The notes under the pieces: generated by a model | What the model was told of the DNA's origin: nothing | The model's database searches: none | Seen by the model: the letters and a program-made list of their open reading frames with translations, nothing else | Shown here: in pieces, positions 42,297-51,278 of the stretch | Layout of the letters: every line of letters begins with the position of its first letter | How positions within the stretch are numbered: position 1 is the stretch's first letter | Translations under genes and position numbers: made by a program | From: SHZI01 sp038214295 | GTDB taxonomy: Bacteria; Pseudomonadota; Gammaproteobacteria; Steroidobacterales; GCA-2729495 | Length of the DNA: 64,000 bases | Direction: 5' to 3' | NCBI GenBank assembly: GCA_038214295.1 | Contig: JBBQSA010000009.1 | Location: 1-64,000 of the forward strand

Positions 42297-43265
42297 GTGA
42301 AGCGCCTTGCAACATTTTTCGCCGCCCTGCTGCTCTCCGCACCGGCCTGGTGCGAGGCCGGCGACTCGCTGGAAGGCTGGCGGGACACCGCCACCCGCCA
42401 GCGGATTCTCACCTTCGTCGCCGAGGTGACCACGCCGGGAGGACGGGGCTACGTCACGCCCTCCGAACGGATTGCCGTCTTCGACGACGACGGCACCCTG
42501 TGGCCGGAGAAGCCCCGGGCCCAGGGCATGTTTGCCCTTGAGCGTCTGCGCGCGCTGGCTCCCGAGCACGCTGAGTGGCGGAACCAGCTGCCCTACAAGG
42601 GGGCCCTCGAGCTCGGCAGCAAGTACCTCCAGGAGGCGAGTGACCAGGACGTCTTCCAGCTGATCGCCACGGCCTATGCGGGGCGCACCCAGGACGCGTT
42701 CCGGCAGGATGTCAGCGAGTTCTTCGCCCGGGCGCGCCACCCGCGCTTCAATCGCCCCTACACCCAACTCGTCTACGCGCCGATGCGGGAGCTCATTACC
42801 TACCTGCGGGCGAACGGCTTCCGGGTCTTCGTCACGACCACCGGCAGCATCGATCTTGTCCGCGTGTTCTCCGAGGAGATCTACGGAGTTCCCGCCGACG
42901 ACGTCATCGGCAGCAGCGTCGTGAGCACGCTCCGGGAAGAGGACGGGCGCCTGGTATTGCGGCGGCTCAGCAGCGTTCACGCCCTGAATGACGGTCCGCG
43001 TAAACCCCTGACTCTCGACCTGCACGTTGGCCGGCGGCCCATCCTGGCCGTGGGCAACGTCAATTCCGGCGGCGACATCGACCTCCTCCGCTACAGCCAG
43101 CAGCCCGGCCGGACAACCCTGCAGATGCTGATCCAGCACGACGACTTCGACCGCGAGTACGCCTACGACGAGCCCGGCGGCGAGTCGGTCAAGGCTGCCA
43201 ACGCCAACGGCTGGCTGCTCGTGAGCATGCGCTACGACTGGCTGCGAGTCTTCAGTGACAACTAG
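42297..43265 (+). CDS. Exported HAD-family phosphatase
   Basis: 322 residues from GTG 42297, with AGGA upstream. The signal peptide ends APAWCEAG. HAD motif I is VFDDDGTLWPEK (Asp63, Asp65), motif II lies in VFVTTTGSID, and the late acidic motif is AVGNVNSGGDIDLLRYS. Periplasmic HAD phosphatases of this kind act on phosphomonoesters of unknown identity. Its last 11 bp overlap the start of glgX. Confidence 0.85.
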   Translation: MKRLATFFAALLLSAPAWCEAGDSLEGWRDTATRQRILTFVAEVTTPGGRGYVTPSERIAVFDDDGTLWPEKPRAQGMFALERLRALAPEHAEWRNQLPYKGALELGSKYLQEASDQDVFQLIATAYAGRTQDAFRQDVSEFFARARHPRFNRPYTQLVYAPMRELITYLRANGFRVFVTTTGSIDLVRVFSEEIYGVPADDVIGSSVVSTLREEDGRLVLRRLSSVHALNDGPRKPLTLDLHVGRRPILAVGNVNSGGDIDLLRYSQQPGRTTLQMLIQHDDFDREYAYDEPGGESVKAANANGWLLVSMRYDWLRVFSDN

Positions 43266-45282
43266 GCACGCTGTTTCTGCCGGCACCCCGGGGCCGCCCG
43301 GCGCGACCTTCAGCCCGGAGCGCACCAACTTCGCTGTCTACAGCCGCGCCGCCCGCGGCATGGAACTGCTGCTTTATGCCGGCGATGGGGCCGATGAGCC
43401 GTTCCAGGTCATCACGCTGGAGCTGCCGGTACACCGGGACGCCTTCTTCTGGCACGTGGCGGTCCATGACCTGCCCGTCGGCACGCAGTACACCTGGCGG
43501 GCGACGATCGCGTTCCCCGCCGGCGAGCAGCGGCTGGAAGTTCTCGACCCGTTTGCCCGGGCGGTGAGCACCAGCCGGTGGCAGCGCGCGGACTGGATTG
43601 CCGGCGGTCCGCTCGGCCTCCGCGGCATCGTGGTTCCGGTGGCCGACGAGCCGCGCCCTGCGCCGCGGGGCCTCGAGGACGCGGTCATCTACGAACTGCA
43701 CGTGGGCGGCTTCACCCGGCACCCCTCATCCGGAGTGCACGCACCCGGTACCTTCAGCGGCCTGGTCGAGAAGCTCCCCTACCTGCAGGATCTCGGCGTG
43801 ACCCACGTCCAGCTGCTGCCCGTCGCCGCGTTTGACGAGCAGGATGTGCCCGCGTGCGTGGCCGACCTCGGCCTACACAACTTCTGGGGCTACAGCCCGC
43901 TGGCCCTCGCCAGCCTGCACCCGAGCTATGGCGACCAGCAGGACCCGGTGCAGCAGCTGGGCGAATTTCGCACGCTCGTCCGCGCTTGCCACGACGCCGG
44001 CATCGGCGTGCTGCTGGACGTGGTCCTGAATCACACGGCAGAAGGCGGCGCCCACGGGCCGGCACTGAGCTTCAAGGGCCTGATGCCCGATGAGTTCTAC
44101 CACCGGGATGGAGACGGCTACCGGGACTACACTGGCTGCGGCAACACGATCAACGCGAATCACCCCATAGTCACGCAGATACTCGCCGACACGCTGCGCG
44201 TCTGGGCCCGGGAGCGGCACGTGGACGGCTTCCGCTTCGACCTGGCCAGCGTCTTTGTGCGCGGCGAGGACGGCGAGCCGCTCGCCCGGCCCCCCAGTCC
44301 CTGGATCATCGAGGCGGAACTGCCGGGGATGCCCCTGATCGCGGAGCCCTGGGATGCCGCCGGCCTGTATCACGTGGGCAGTTTCCCGGGGCACAACTGG
44401 AGCGAGTGGAACGGCCGTTACCGGGACGCGATGCGGCGCTTCCTGCGCGGGGATCCCGGCCTCGTGGGCGAAGTGGCCACCTGCCTCGCCGGCAGCAGCG
44501 ACCTCTACGCCGCCAGCGACCGGCGGCCCCGCCACAGTGTCAACTACATCACCTCCCACGACGGCTTCACGCTGAACGACCTGGTCAGCTACCGGGAGAA
44601 GCACAACGAGGCCAACGGCGAGGACAACCGGGACGGCTGGGACCACAACACCAGCTGGAACTGCGGTACCGAGGGCGACACGCTCGACGAGCCGACGCTG
44701 CGGCTGCGCGCCCAGCACGCCCGCAACGCCATGGCGCTGCTGCTGCTCTCCCAGGGCGTGCCGATGCTGCTTGCGGGCGACGAGGTGCTGCGCACCCAGC
44801 GGGGCAACAACAACGCCTGGTGCCAGGACAACGACATCGGCTGGTTCGACTGGCGCCTGACGGAAACCAACGGCGACATGCTGCGCTTCGTCCGGCAGCT
44901 GATTGCGCTCCGCCGCCGGCACCCGGCCCTCTCGCGCCGCCAGTTCCTGACCGGCGACGAGCAGCCGGGTCGCGGCATCCCCGACATCGCCTGGTCCGGG
45001 CCGGACCCGGGCCAGTCGCCCTGGGACGAGCAGTCAAGTTTCCTCGCGTTCACGCTCGCCGGCTGCAGCGCCAGCGAAGAAGACCTGCACGTGCTCCTCA
45101 ACATGTCGGACCGCAGTGAGTCCGTCGAGTTGCCGGTCATTCCCGGGCGCCACTGGCATCTCGCCGTGGACACGGCCCGCGAGCCGCCCTGGGACATCCT
45201 CCCAAGGGACCAGCAGCGGATCTGCGCGGCGCCACGCTACCTGTCGCAGCCGCGCAGCGTCGTGGTTCTCGAGGCCCGCTAG
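43255..45282 (+). CDS. glgX: Glycogen debranching enzyme / isoamylase
   Basis: 675 residues, typical of GlgX/TreX. The N-terminal CBM48 domain (ATFSPERTNFAVYSRAARGMEL) precedes a GH13 barrel: VLNHTAEG, nucleophile Asp in VDGFRFDLASV, acid Glu in LIAEPWDAAGLYHVG, and SHDGFTLNDLVSY. It hydrolyses alpha-1,6 branches of glycogen. GTG start inside the end of the HAD gene. No other glycogen genes lie in the window. Confidence 0.95.
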   Translation: MTTRHAVSAGTPGPPGATFSPERTNFAVYSRAARGMELLLYAGDGADEPFQVITLELPVHRDAFFWHVAVHDLPVGTQYTWRATIAFPAGEQRLEVLDPFARAVSTSRWQRADWIAGGPLGLRGIVVPVADEPRPAPRGLEDAVIYELHVGGFTRHPSSGVHAPGTFSGLVEKLPYLQDLGVTHVQLLPVAAFDEQDVPACVADLGLHNFWGYSPLALASLHPSYGDQQDPVQQLGEFRTLVRACHDAGIGVLLDVVLNHTAEGGAHGPALSFKGLMPDEFYHRDGDGYRDYTGCGNTINANHPIVTQILADTLRVWARERHVDGFRFDLASVFVRGEDGEPLARPPSPWIIEAELPGMPLIAEPWDAAGLYHVGSFPGHNWSEWNGRYRDAMRRFLRGDPGLVGEVATCLAGSSDLYAASDRRPRHSVNYITSHDGFTLNDLVSYREKHNEANGEDNRDGWDHNTSWNCGTEGDTLDEPTLRLRAQHARNAMALLLLSQGVPMLLAGDEVLRTQRGNNNAWCQDNDIGWFDWRLTETNGDMLRFVRQLIALRRRHPALSRRQFLTGDEQPGRGIPDIAWSGPDPGQSPWDEQSSFLAFTLAGCSASEEDLHVLLNMSDRSESVELPVIPGRHWHLAVDTAREPPWDILPRDQQRICAAPRYLSQPRSVVVLEAR

Positions 45283-45291
45283 CCGTTCGCG

Positions 45292-45320
45292 TTGACAGCA
45301 CCCGGCCGTGCGCCTAGCCT
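45292..45320 (+). promoter_or_regulatory. Predicted sigma70-type promoter of dodecin gene
   Basis: A perfect TTGACA (45292-45297), a 17-nt spacer and TAGCCT (45315-45320) lie about 50 nt before the dodecin ATG. It is the clearest -35/-10 pair noticed in the window. Confidence 0.6.
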
Positions 45321-45368
45321 CGGACTGGCCTAATCCCGACAAATCCATCAAACAAGGGAGAATGGACC

Positions 45369-45572
45369 ATGTCAGTCGCCAAGGTTTCCGAGATCAGCTG
45401 CACTTCCACCAAGGGCTTCGATGAGGCCATCCACAAGGGCCTGGCCCGCGCCAGCAAGACCCTGCGCAACATCAAGAGCGCCTGGATCAAGGAGCAGCAC
45501 GTGCGCGTCTCCAAGGGCAAGGTCATCGAGTACCAGGTGAACATGCTGGTAACGTTCGTGCTAGACGACTGA
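45369..45572 (+). CDS. Dodecin family flavin-binding protein
   Basis: 67 residues, with AAGGGAGAA upstream of the ATG. Dodecin hallmarks are SEISCTSTKGFDEAIHKGLA and the flavin-stacking Trp in KSAWIKEQHVRVSKGKV. Dodecins assemble as dodecamers that store or buffer riboflavin, FMN or related flavins. It has its own promoter and is not part of the glgX transcript by appearance. Confidence 0.95.
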   Translation: MSVAKVSEISCTSTKGFDEAIHKGLARASKTLRNIKSAWIKEQHVRVSKGKVIEYQVNMLVTFVLDD

Positions 45573-45580
45573 GCCCCGGC

Positions 45581-45613
45581 CCCGGCAGCTCAGCCCGGCA
45601 GCTCAGCCCGGCA
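45581..45613. repeat. 13-bp tandem repeat over a stop codon
   Basis: CCCGGCAGCTCAG occurs twice in tandem and a third diverged copy CCCGGCAGGGCGG follows. The array overlaps the last codons and stop (45603) of the minus-strand thioesterase-like gene and begins 8 nt after the dodecin stop. Confidence 0.7.
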
Positions 45614-46094
45614 GGGCGGGCGTAGCCTTCCTGGGCGAGACCCACATGCGGATCACGGCCCGGCACACCTCGTCGCCCTGGCTGTCGGTCACGCTGACGG
45701 GCACGGGCAGTTCGGCCGCGGCGCCGAACGCGGGCATGGCTGGCAGTTCAGCGACGGCACGCAGGTCGGTCCCCGCCTTCTTCAGGTACTCCACCGACAT
45801 GCCCTTCGGGATCCAGCGGTGGGTGAGCGGCACGGTAGCTTCGCTCATGATCCCGGCAGCCAGCTCGGCCATGTTGCACATCGCGATGGCGTGGACCGTG
45901 CCGAGATGATTGGTCACTGCCCGGCGCTTGCGGATCGTCACCTCGCAGTAGCCGGGACGCAGGGCGACGAAGCGCGGCCGCACTGACGAGAAATATGGCG
46001 CCTTCAGGCAGATCAGGCGACTGAAAAGCCACTTGCCGGCGGGCAGAGAGGCAAGCCTGCTCCAGAGAGTCAGTACGGAATTGCTGGCGGCCAT
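45603..46094 (-). CDS. DUF4442 hotdog-fold (thioesterase-like) protein
   Basis: 163 residues. The hotdog core is visible: RFVALRPGYCEVTIRKRRAV, NHLGTVHAIAMCNMAELAAG with the usual helix, and IPKGMSVEYLKKAGTDLRAV. DUF4442 proteins resemble PaaI/acyl-CoA thioesterases, usually without proven substrate. The extreme C-terminus (ALPG) is encoded by the 13-bp repeat. Convergent with dodecin. Confidence 0.88.
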   Translation of the reverse strand: MAASNSVLTLWSRLASLPAGKWLFSRLICLKAPYFSSVRPRFVALRPGYCEVTIRKRRAVTNHLGTVHAIAMCNMAELAAGIMSEATVPLTHRWIPKGMSVEYLKKAGTDLRAVAELPAMPAFGAAAELPVPVSVTDSQGDEVCRAVIRMWVSPRKATPALPG

Positions 46095-46222
46095 CTCGTA
46101 CCAGTGCCCTTCAGAAGTTGTAAACAGGGCCAGCTTAGCGGGTCCCGGGGGCCGGGTTCGTACAAACCCTTATGTACCGCCCGGGTCCGGCGCAGGCACT
46201 GTCCGCGGTGGAGGACTTCCCC

Positions 46223-46987
46223 ATGCCCGCAATCACGGCCAGAACGACTATCCGCGAACTGCAGGCGGGGCCGCCCGCCCTGATGCAGGTACTCCGCTCG
46301 GCGGGGCTGTACCGGGATGGCGACGATCCCGACAGCATGCTGGGCCAGCTCTGCTGGACCATTGGCTTCAACCCGGGAATCCTGCTGATGATGCTGCAGT
46401 CGGCCCCCGGGCCGGCCGGGCCCCCGCCGCTCGACATCCGGCCCTGGCTCGACGTGCCGCTCCCGGAGTTCGTCGCGCACATCGAGGAGGTGTACCACGC
46501 CGGCCTGCGCCGGCAACTGCCGCGCCTGCTGGTGCTCACGGCGGCGGCGGCAACTGCTGCACCGGACGATGAGCGGCTCGCGGCACTGCGCACCGAGGTC
46601 GCCCAGCTGGCCGGGGAGCTCGCTGCCCACCTGGCCCACGAGGAAGAGGCGCTGTTCCCGATGATCCGTGGCCTGGCGGACGGCACGGTGGTCGCCACCC
46701 GCTGCGGCAGCGCGGTCGGCGGGCCGATCGCCTGCATGGAGAATGATCACGCGCAGGCGGAACGCGGCCTGCTCCGGCTGCGGGAATTGACCGACGGCTA
46801 CAGCACCCCGGCCGCCGCGGACGAGCTGCGCGCCCTGCTGCGGGAATTCGACCAGGAGCTGCGCGAGCACATGTATAAGGAGAACGAGGCCCTGTTCCCC
46901 CGGGCGCTGGCCGCCCAGCAGGCAGCAAGCGGGGCCTCGCAATCACACACGGCGCCGCGGCTCACGCCGACGGGCGCCCAGCCGTGA
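46223..46987 (+). CDS. Hemerythrin-domain protein, RIC/YtfE-like
   Basis: 254 residues from the ATG at 46223 with GGAGG upstream; an alternative ATG lies at 46172. The N-terminal ~60 residues resemble the DUF1858/ScdA domain (TTIRELQAGPPALMQVLRSA) but lack its CCGG pair. The hemerythrin part has AHIEEVYHAGL, HLAHEEEALFP, MENDHAQAE and REHMYKENEALFP, supplying His/Glu ligands for a di-iron site. Such proteins repair iron-sulfur clusters or handle NO and O2 stress, fitting NnrS elsewhere in the window. Confidence 0.88.
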   Translation: MPAITARTTIRELQAGPPALMQVLRSAGLYRDGDDPDSMLGQLCWTIGFNPGILLMMLQSAPGPAGPPPLDIRPWLDVPLPEFVAHIEEVYHAGLRRQLPRLLVLTAAAATAAPDDERLAALRTEVAQLAGELAAHLAHEEEALFPMIRGLADGTVVATRCGSAVGGPIACMENDHAQAERGLLRLRELTDGYSTPAAADELRALLREFDQELREHMYKENEALFPRALAAQQAASGASQSHTAPRLTPTGAQP

Positions 46988-47001
46988 GGAGTCCCCTACC
47001 G

Positions 47002-48033
47002 ATGCATGTCGACGTCCTGCTGGAGCCGGACCAGACGCCGGAACAACTCAAGGAGCTCGCCCTGCTCTGCGAGGAGGCGGGTGTCCGCACGATGTGGCAG
47101 CAGAACTACGTCGCCTGCCGCGACCCCTTCATGTCCCTCGTGCCGGCGGCACTCGCCACGAGCCGCGTCGGCCTCGGCGTCTGCGTGATCAGCCCCTGGG
47201 AAATGCACCCCGTGAAGATGGCGAACGCACTGCTCTCGCTGCAGGAGTATTCCGGTGGACGCGCCAGCCTGGTGATCGGCGGCGGTGGTGAATGGCTGGC
47301 ACGGCTCGCCATCGAACCCGTCAAGCGGGTGCGGGCTGTGCGGGAAGCCATCGAACTGGTGCGGGCCGGCTGCTCCGGCAAGCCCACCACCTACCAGGGC
47401 GAGCTCTACAAGGTCTACGGCTACCGGCCGCGCTTCGGCATCGACACGCCGGCCGGCACCCCGCCGGCGGTCTACGCCGGCGCGAACCAGGCCCAGATGC
47501 TGAAGGCCACCGTGCCGGCGGCGGATGGCGTGATGTACAGCGACATGCCGCGGCAGCTGGTCGGCGCGACGGTGGAGCGGACGAAAGCAGCCCTGGCGGC
47601 GAAACAACGCCCGGAAGCGGGCTACCGGATCAGCAACATCTGGGCCTGGCACGTGAAGCCGGATCCGCAGGTGGCCCGGCGCGAGGCCTGCCGGGAGCTG
47701 CTGCTGCGGGGCCTGCTGGAGCGCTGGTACCTGGAATCCTTCCTGTCGCCCGAGGACTGCGCGGTGGTGGAGCGGGAGAAGCGCGCGTTCTTCCAGGCCT
47801 ACCGGGACCGCTCCGGGGTGATCGCCGGCGTGCCGGAGCAGATCATCGACGCGCTGCTTGCCAACTTCAGCTTCACGGGCACGCCCGGCGAGATCGAGGG
47901 CCGCCTGCCGGAACTCCTGGCCTTCCGCGACGCGGGTGTCACGGAGCTCAACTTCCGGCTCCACGACGACCCGGCAGACGCGATCCGGCTGCTCGGCGCG
48001 CGGGTGATCCCGGCACTGGCTGCCGGCGCCTAG
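47002..48033 (+). CDS. LLM-class (luciferase-like) flavin-dependent oxidoreductase
   Basis: 343 residues from the ATG at 47002, with GAGGAG upstream (a GTG at 46984 overlapping the previous stop is possible). TIM-barrel features include VDVLLEPDQTPEQLKELALL, VGLGVCVISPWEMHPVKMAN, GRASLVIGGGGEWL and PPAVYAGANQAQMLKATVPA. F420- or FMN-dependent members oxidise or reduce diverse organics. No cofactor-specific residue can be assigned by eye. Probably co-transcribed with the hemerythrin gene. Confidence 0.88.
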   Translation: MHVDVLLEPDQTPEQLKELALLCEEAGVRTMWQQNYVACRDPFMSLVPAALATSRVGLGVCVISPWEMHPVKMANALLSLQEYSGGRASLVIGGGGEWLARLAIEPVKRVRAVREAIELVRAGCSGKPTTYQGELYKVYGYRPRFGIDTPAGTPPAVYAGANQAQMLKATVPAADGVMYSDMPRQLVGATVERTKAALAAKQRPEAGYRISNIWAWHVKPDPQVARREACRELLLRGLLERWYLESFLSPEDCAVVEREKRAFFQAYRDRSGVIAGVPEQIIDALLANFSFTGTPGEIEGRLPELLAFRDAGVTELNFRLHDDPADAIRLLGARVIPALAAGA

Positions 48034-48039
48034 CGGGCG

Positions 48040-48639
48040 CTAGTTGCAGACACGCGGCAGGCCGGCGATCAGGCTGCGGGTCTTCTCGAACTGGCCGACC
48101 ACCGGCGACGTCGCCTCGGAACCCTCGGGCACGAACACGCCGAAAATACTGTCGCCCGACCCGTCCACGAAACTCACGCCCCGGAGCGGGCCCTGGCCAC
48201 CAGGCAGGTCCACCGCGTAGATCGCACCGACCAGGTCCGGCCGCAGGTGGCCGCTGAGGCCCGCGCCGTCCTGCTTCAGGTTGTAGAACTGGCTCTTCGT
48301 GGAGGGTGCGCCGCCCGGAATGCGACCCCGCACCTCGAAGACTTGACCGGCCTTCAGCAGCACGACCGTCGCGTCATCCCACTCCTGGAGCGAAGCCCAG
48401 ACTGCCGTGAAGCCGGCGGCCGTGGTGCCGATCACGTTCTTGCCGGGGATGGCGCTGGCGACGATCGCCTCGGGCAGGGCGAGCTTGGCTGCCGCCTGGA
48501 AGGGCGCCGGCACCGGCGCCGTGGCGTAGAGCGGCTGCACCCGGGCGGCCTGTTCGGCCGTCGCGCACAGGGAATTGCCGGCCAGCGCAGCGGCACTCCA
48601 GCCGGAAAGCAGTACAAGAGCAATGACGCAACGACTCAT
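48040..48639 (-). CDS. Exported protein, possibly HutX/HemS-fold
   Basis: 199 residues with a signal peptide ending SAAALAGN and GGAGAATCACG before the ATG. The middle and end (GHLRPDLVGAIYAVDLPGG, VSFVDGSGDSIFGVFVPEG) resemble the repeat unit of HemS/HutX haem-utilisation proteins, though those are cytoplasmic, so the match may reflect only fold. Two Cys near the ends could form a disulfide. Function unknown. Confidence 0.7.
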   Translation of the reverse strand: MSRCVIALVLLSGWSAAALAGNSLCATAEQAARVQPLYATAPVPAPFQAAAKLALPEAIVASAIPGKNVIGTTAAGFTAVWASLQEWDDATVVLLKAGQVFEVRGRIPGGAPSTKSQFYNLKQDGAGLSGHLRPDLVGAIYAVDLPGGQGPLRGVSFVDGSGDSIFGVFVPEGSEATSPVVGQFEKTRSLIAGLPRVCN

Positions 48640-48651
48640 CGTGATTCTCCT

Positions 48652-49413
48652 TCAGCGGGGCGGCAACGGGACAAAAGCACTCGTCCGGCGGATGTAGTCC
48701 TGGTACTCGGGGCGACGAGAGGCGATGTCCTTCTCAGTCAGGGCCACGCCGGACACCTTGAGGAGCAGGAACGTGAGCAGCGCAGGACCGAAGCAGGTCC
48801 ACCAGGCGCCCCCTGCGGCGGCGATCAGCCAGAGGCTCCACCACATGAGCGTCTCGCCGAAGTAGTTGGGGTGGCGGCTGTAGCGCCACAGGCCCTGGTT
48901 CATGACGGCGCGCCCGGCGTCGGGCCGCTGCTGGAAACGCGCCATCTGGAAGTCGGCGATACCCTGGAGCAGGAAACCGGCGAGCCACAGCAGCGTGGCG
49001 GCCAGGTCCACGGGGCCGAGAGGCCCGGAGTCCAGCGTGGCGCCGAAGAGCGGCGCCGCGATGATCCAGGCGAGCAGGGCCTGGAGCGCAAAGACGAGAT
49101 AAAGGCTCTTGAACGCGAAACGCGGCTCGTTGCGGGCCCGGATCTCCCGGTAGCGACGGTCTTCCGGCTTGCCCCGGCTGCGCCAGAGGATGTGAAGCGC
49201 GAGCCGGCCCGCCCAGAGGACGGCGAGCAGCACCGCCAGCGCGCCGCGCGGGCTGCCGTCCGCCTGCAGCAGCCAGGTCACGCCGGCGGCAGCGACGGCG
49301 AGACCCCAGAACACGTCGACGATCGCCACATTGCGCAACGGGAGGCTGATCAGCCACGCCGCGAACATGAGTCCTGCGGTGGTCGCGAGGCCCGATAGCG
49401 CCAGCGGCAACAT
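48652..49413 (-). CDS. DUF1295 family membrane reductase/methyltransferase-like protein
   Basis: 253 residues with about six membrane segments. The steroid-5-alpha-reductase/ICMT-like C-terminus is clear: GLWRYSRHPNYFGETLMWWS and EKDIASRRPEYQDYIRRTS. The ATG at 49413 is 8 nt after the upstream methyltransferase stop. Members reduce or modify lipids using NADPH or SAM. Here the neighbourhood suggests work on unsaturated or methylated fatty acyl chains. Confidence 0.9.
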   Translation of the reverse strand: MLPLALSGLATTAGLMFAAWLISLPLRNVAIVDVFWGLAVAAAGVTWLLQADGSPRGALAVLLAVLWAGRLALHILWRSRGKPEDRRYREIRARNEPRFAFKSLYLVFALQALLAWIIAAPLFGATLDSGPLGPVDLAATLLWLAGFLLQGIADFQMARFQQRPDAGRAVMNQGLWRYSRHPNYFGETLMWWSLWLIAAAGGAWWTCFGPALLTFLLLKVSGVALTEKDIASRRPEYQDYIRRTSAFVPLPPR

Positions 49414-49420
49414 CCCGTGA

Positions 49421-50449
49421 TTATCGGCTGAAACGGTAGTGGGCCACCAGCCATTCGGTGCCCCCCGCGTAGCCGAAGAGTTCCGCCACGGCCATGAAGA
49501 ACATCCGCCAGCGCTGGAACCAGCGGGCCGCCTCCGCCGGGCCGTAGGCTCCCGCCAGCACGGCCATGACCGCGTCACGCTCCCGGTCCTGGTTGGCGAG
49601 CCAGTCGTTGGCCGTGCGCTCGTAGTGGGTGCCGGACACCCGCCACTGCTCCTCCAGCGCCAGGTGCTCCTGGAAGTGCAGCAGCGTGCTCTCGGCGGGC
49701 ATCAGGCCGCCGGTGAAGAAATAGCGGGCCATCCAGTCCGAGTCGCCGTCCACGGTAAAGGGGTACATCAGGGACCGGTGGCAGAAGATGTGCACGAAGA
49801 GCTTGCCACCGGGCACAAGCCAGCCCGCGATGCGCTCCATCAGGGTGGCGTAGTTGCGCATGTGCTCGAACATTTCCACGGAGACCACCCGGTCGAAGCG
49901 CTCACCGGTCGTAAAGACATTCGCATCCGCCGTGATGACCGCCACGTTACCGAGCCCGCGCTCCCGGGCCTGCCCCAGGATGAACTCCCGCTGGGACGCG
50001 GAGTTGGACACCGCGGTGATCCGGCTCCGCGGGTACCGGGCGGCCATCCACAAGGTCAGCGAGCCCCAGCCGCAACCGAGCTCGAGAACGCGCTGCCCGT
50101 CTGCCAGCCTGGCGCGCTCGGCGGTCAGCCTCAGCATGGCCTCCTCCGCCTCGCAGAGTGTCCGGGCACCGTCGCCATACCAGCAGCAGCTGTACTTCAG
50201 GTGGGGGCCGAGAACCCGCTGGAAGAAGGCTGCCGGCACCTCGTAGTGCTGCTCGTTGGCCTTGCCGGTCTCGATGGCCACCGGGCTCCGGCGCAGGTCG
50301 GCGAGGCGCCTGCGGAACGTCTCGAACTCGGCCTCGCCCCGGTCCGCGCTCTCGCTGGCGAGCCGCGCGGCCATCAGCCGGCGCATGCCAAGACGGGTGA
50401 GGCTGTCGGGCACGAGGCCCCGTTCGCACAGGTCGATCAGCAGACTCAC
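49421..50449 (-). CDS. CFA-synthase-like SAM methyltransferase (short form)
   Basis: 342 residues. SAM motif VLELGCGWGSLTLWMAARYP near residue 120 and the CFA-type signatures KYSCCWYGDGARTLCEAEEAM and SVEMFEHMRNY are present. It lacks the N-terminal ~80 residues that full-length CFA synthases have before the YDLGN motif, which here reads QHYEVPAAFFQ. It probably methylates an unsaturated lipid or a small molecule. It overlaps the lipoprotein gene upstream by 4 bp. A second, full-length CFA-like enzyme is encoded at 53330. Confidence 0.88.
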   Translation of the reverse strand: MSLLIDLCERGLVPDSLTRLGMRRLMAARLASESADRGEAEFETFRRRLADLRRSPVAIETGKANEQHYEVPAAFFQRVLGPHLKYSCCWYGDGARTLCEAEEAMLRLTAERARLADGQRVLELGCGWGSLTLWMAARYPRSRITAVSNSASQREFILGQARERGLGNVAVITADANVFTTGERFDRVVSVEMFEHMRNYATLMERIAGWLVPGGKLFVHIFCHRSLMYPFTVDGDSDWMARYFFTGGLMPAESTLLHFQEHLALEEQWRVSGTHYERTANDWLANQDRERDAVMAVLAGAYGPAEAARWFQRWRMFFMAVAELFGYAGGTEWLVAHYRFSR

Positions 50450-51126
50450 GGGACCGCTGTCCCGGCGGAAGCGGCAGCGGAGTCCCGGGCGCCGCTCTCG
50501 ACGGCGCCCCGCACCCGGCGGATCACGCTGCCAATAACCGGCAACTGCTCGTACAGGCCGGTGCCTGCATCCCAGAAGTCCTTGTGGATCAGCACCCGGC
50601 CCTCTCCGTCGAAGCGGAACTGGGTAACCCCGTAGGACACGACCGCCTTGCCCCCGTTGACGCCGTCGGCGGCCACCGTCATCCGCCAGCGCACGTACCA
50701 GTCCGTCCCGGCGGGCGCCCGCTCGAGGAACTCGACCTTCAGCAGGCGGGCACGCTCAATGGTGTGCAGAAAGTAGGCCTCGATCCGTCCGGCGCCGTCA
50801 ATGCCGACCAGCGTGTCGTTCAGGTAGGCCTCCGGCGCATAGACGATAGCCGTCTGCGCCCGGACAGAGTCGGCGCTCATACCATCGAAGTAGCGCTGGA
50901 CATTATCGAAGGCGCGACCCTCCAGCGCGGAGCCCGCCTCCAGCGTCACCGCGAGCGGCGCGGTGCGGGCCAGGGCCCGCTCGTAGGACGCGTTCAACTC
51001 GGGCAATGGCGTGGGCGGCCTTCCACAGCCGGTCAGGACCACTGCCAGTGCAACCCCCAGCGCTACCGCCGGGGCGGCTTTCAGCGCGACCACCCAGTGG
51101 CGGCGAGATCCGTAATATATGTCCAC
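50446..51126 (-). CDS. SnoaL/NTF2-like lipoprotein
   Basis: 226 residues. Lipobox ALAVVLTGCGRP. The mature part has the cone-shaped NTF2-like pattern (LNDTLVGIDGAGRIEAYFLH, DWYVRWRMTVAADGVNGGK, VTQFRFDGEGRVLIHKDFW) often annotated as nuclear transport factor 2 family in clusters with CFA and DUF1365 genes. First gene of the minus-strand half of the lipid island. Probable accessory or carrier role at the periplasmic face. Confidence 0.85.
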   Translation of the reverse strand: MDIYYGSRRHWVVALKAAPAVALGVALAVVLTGCGRPPTPLPELNASYERALARTAPLAVTLEAGSALEGRAFDNVQRYFDGMSADSVRAQTAIVYAPEAYLNDTLVGIDGAGRIEAYFLHTIERARLLKVEFLERAPAGTDWYVRWRMTVAADGVNGGKAVVSYGVTQFRFDGEGRVLIHKDFWDAGTGLYEQLPVIGSVIRRVRGAVESGARDSAAASAGTAVP

Positions 51127-51278
51127 CTGCGTACACCCCGTCTGCCAACGGCCATCCGGCCCTGACAGAGCGTATATAGTTTCCCGCCGCGCTGGCTACT
51201 GGCGCCGGCTGCATCCAGATGCCGCCCGCCAGCGATACCTGCAGCTCGGTTCGGAAGAACAGCAGGAAGGCCGGAGCA

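Noticed and set aside
48040..48639. Firm assignment as haem-utilisation protein HutX
   Set aside because: Only C-terminal patches resemble the family and the protein has an export signal; kept as a tentative fold note.
51127..51278. SigmaE/ChrR-type promoter between the two halves of the lipid island
   Set aside because: No TGATCC-like -35 with a correctly spaced -10 could be found on either strand by eye.
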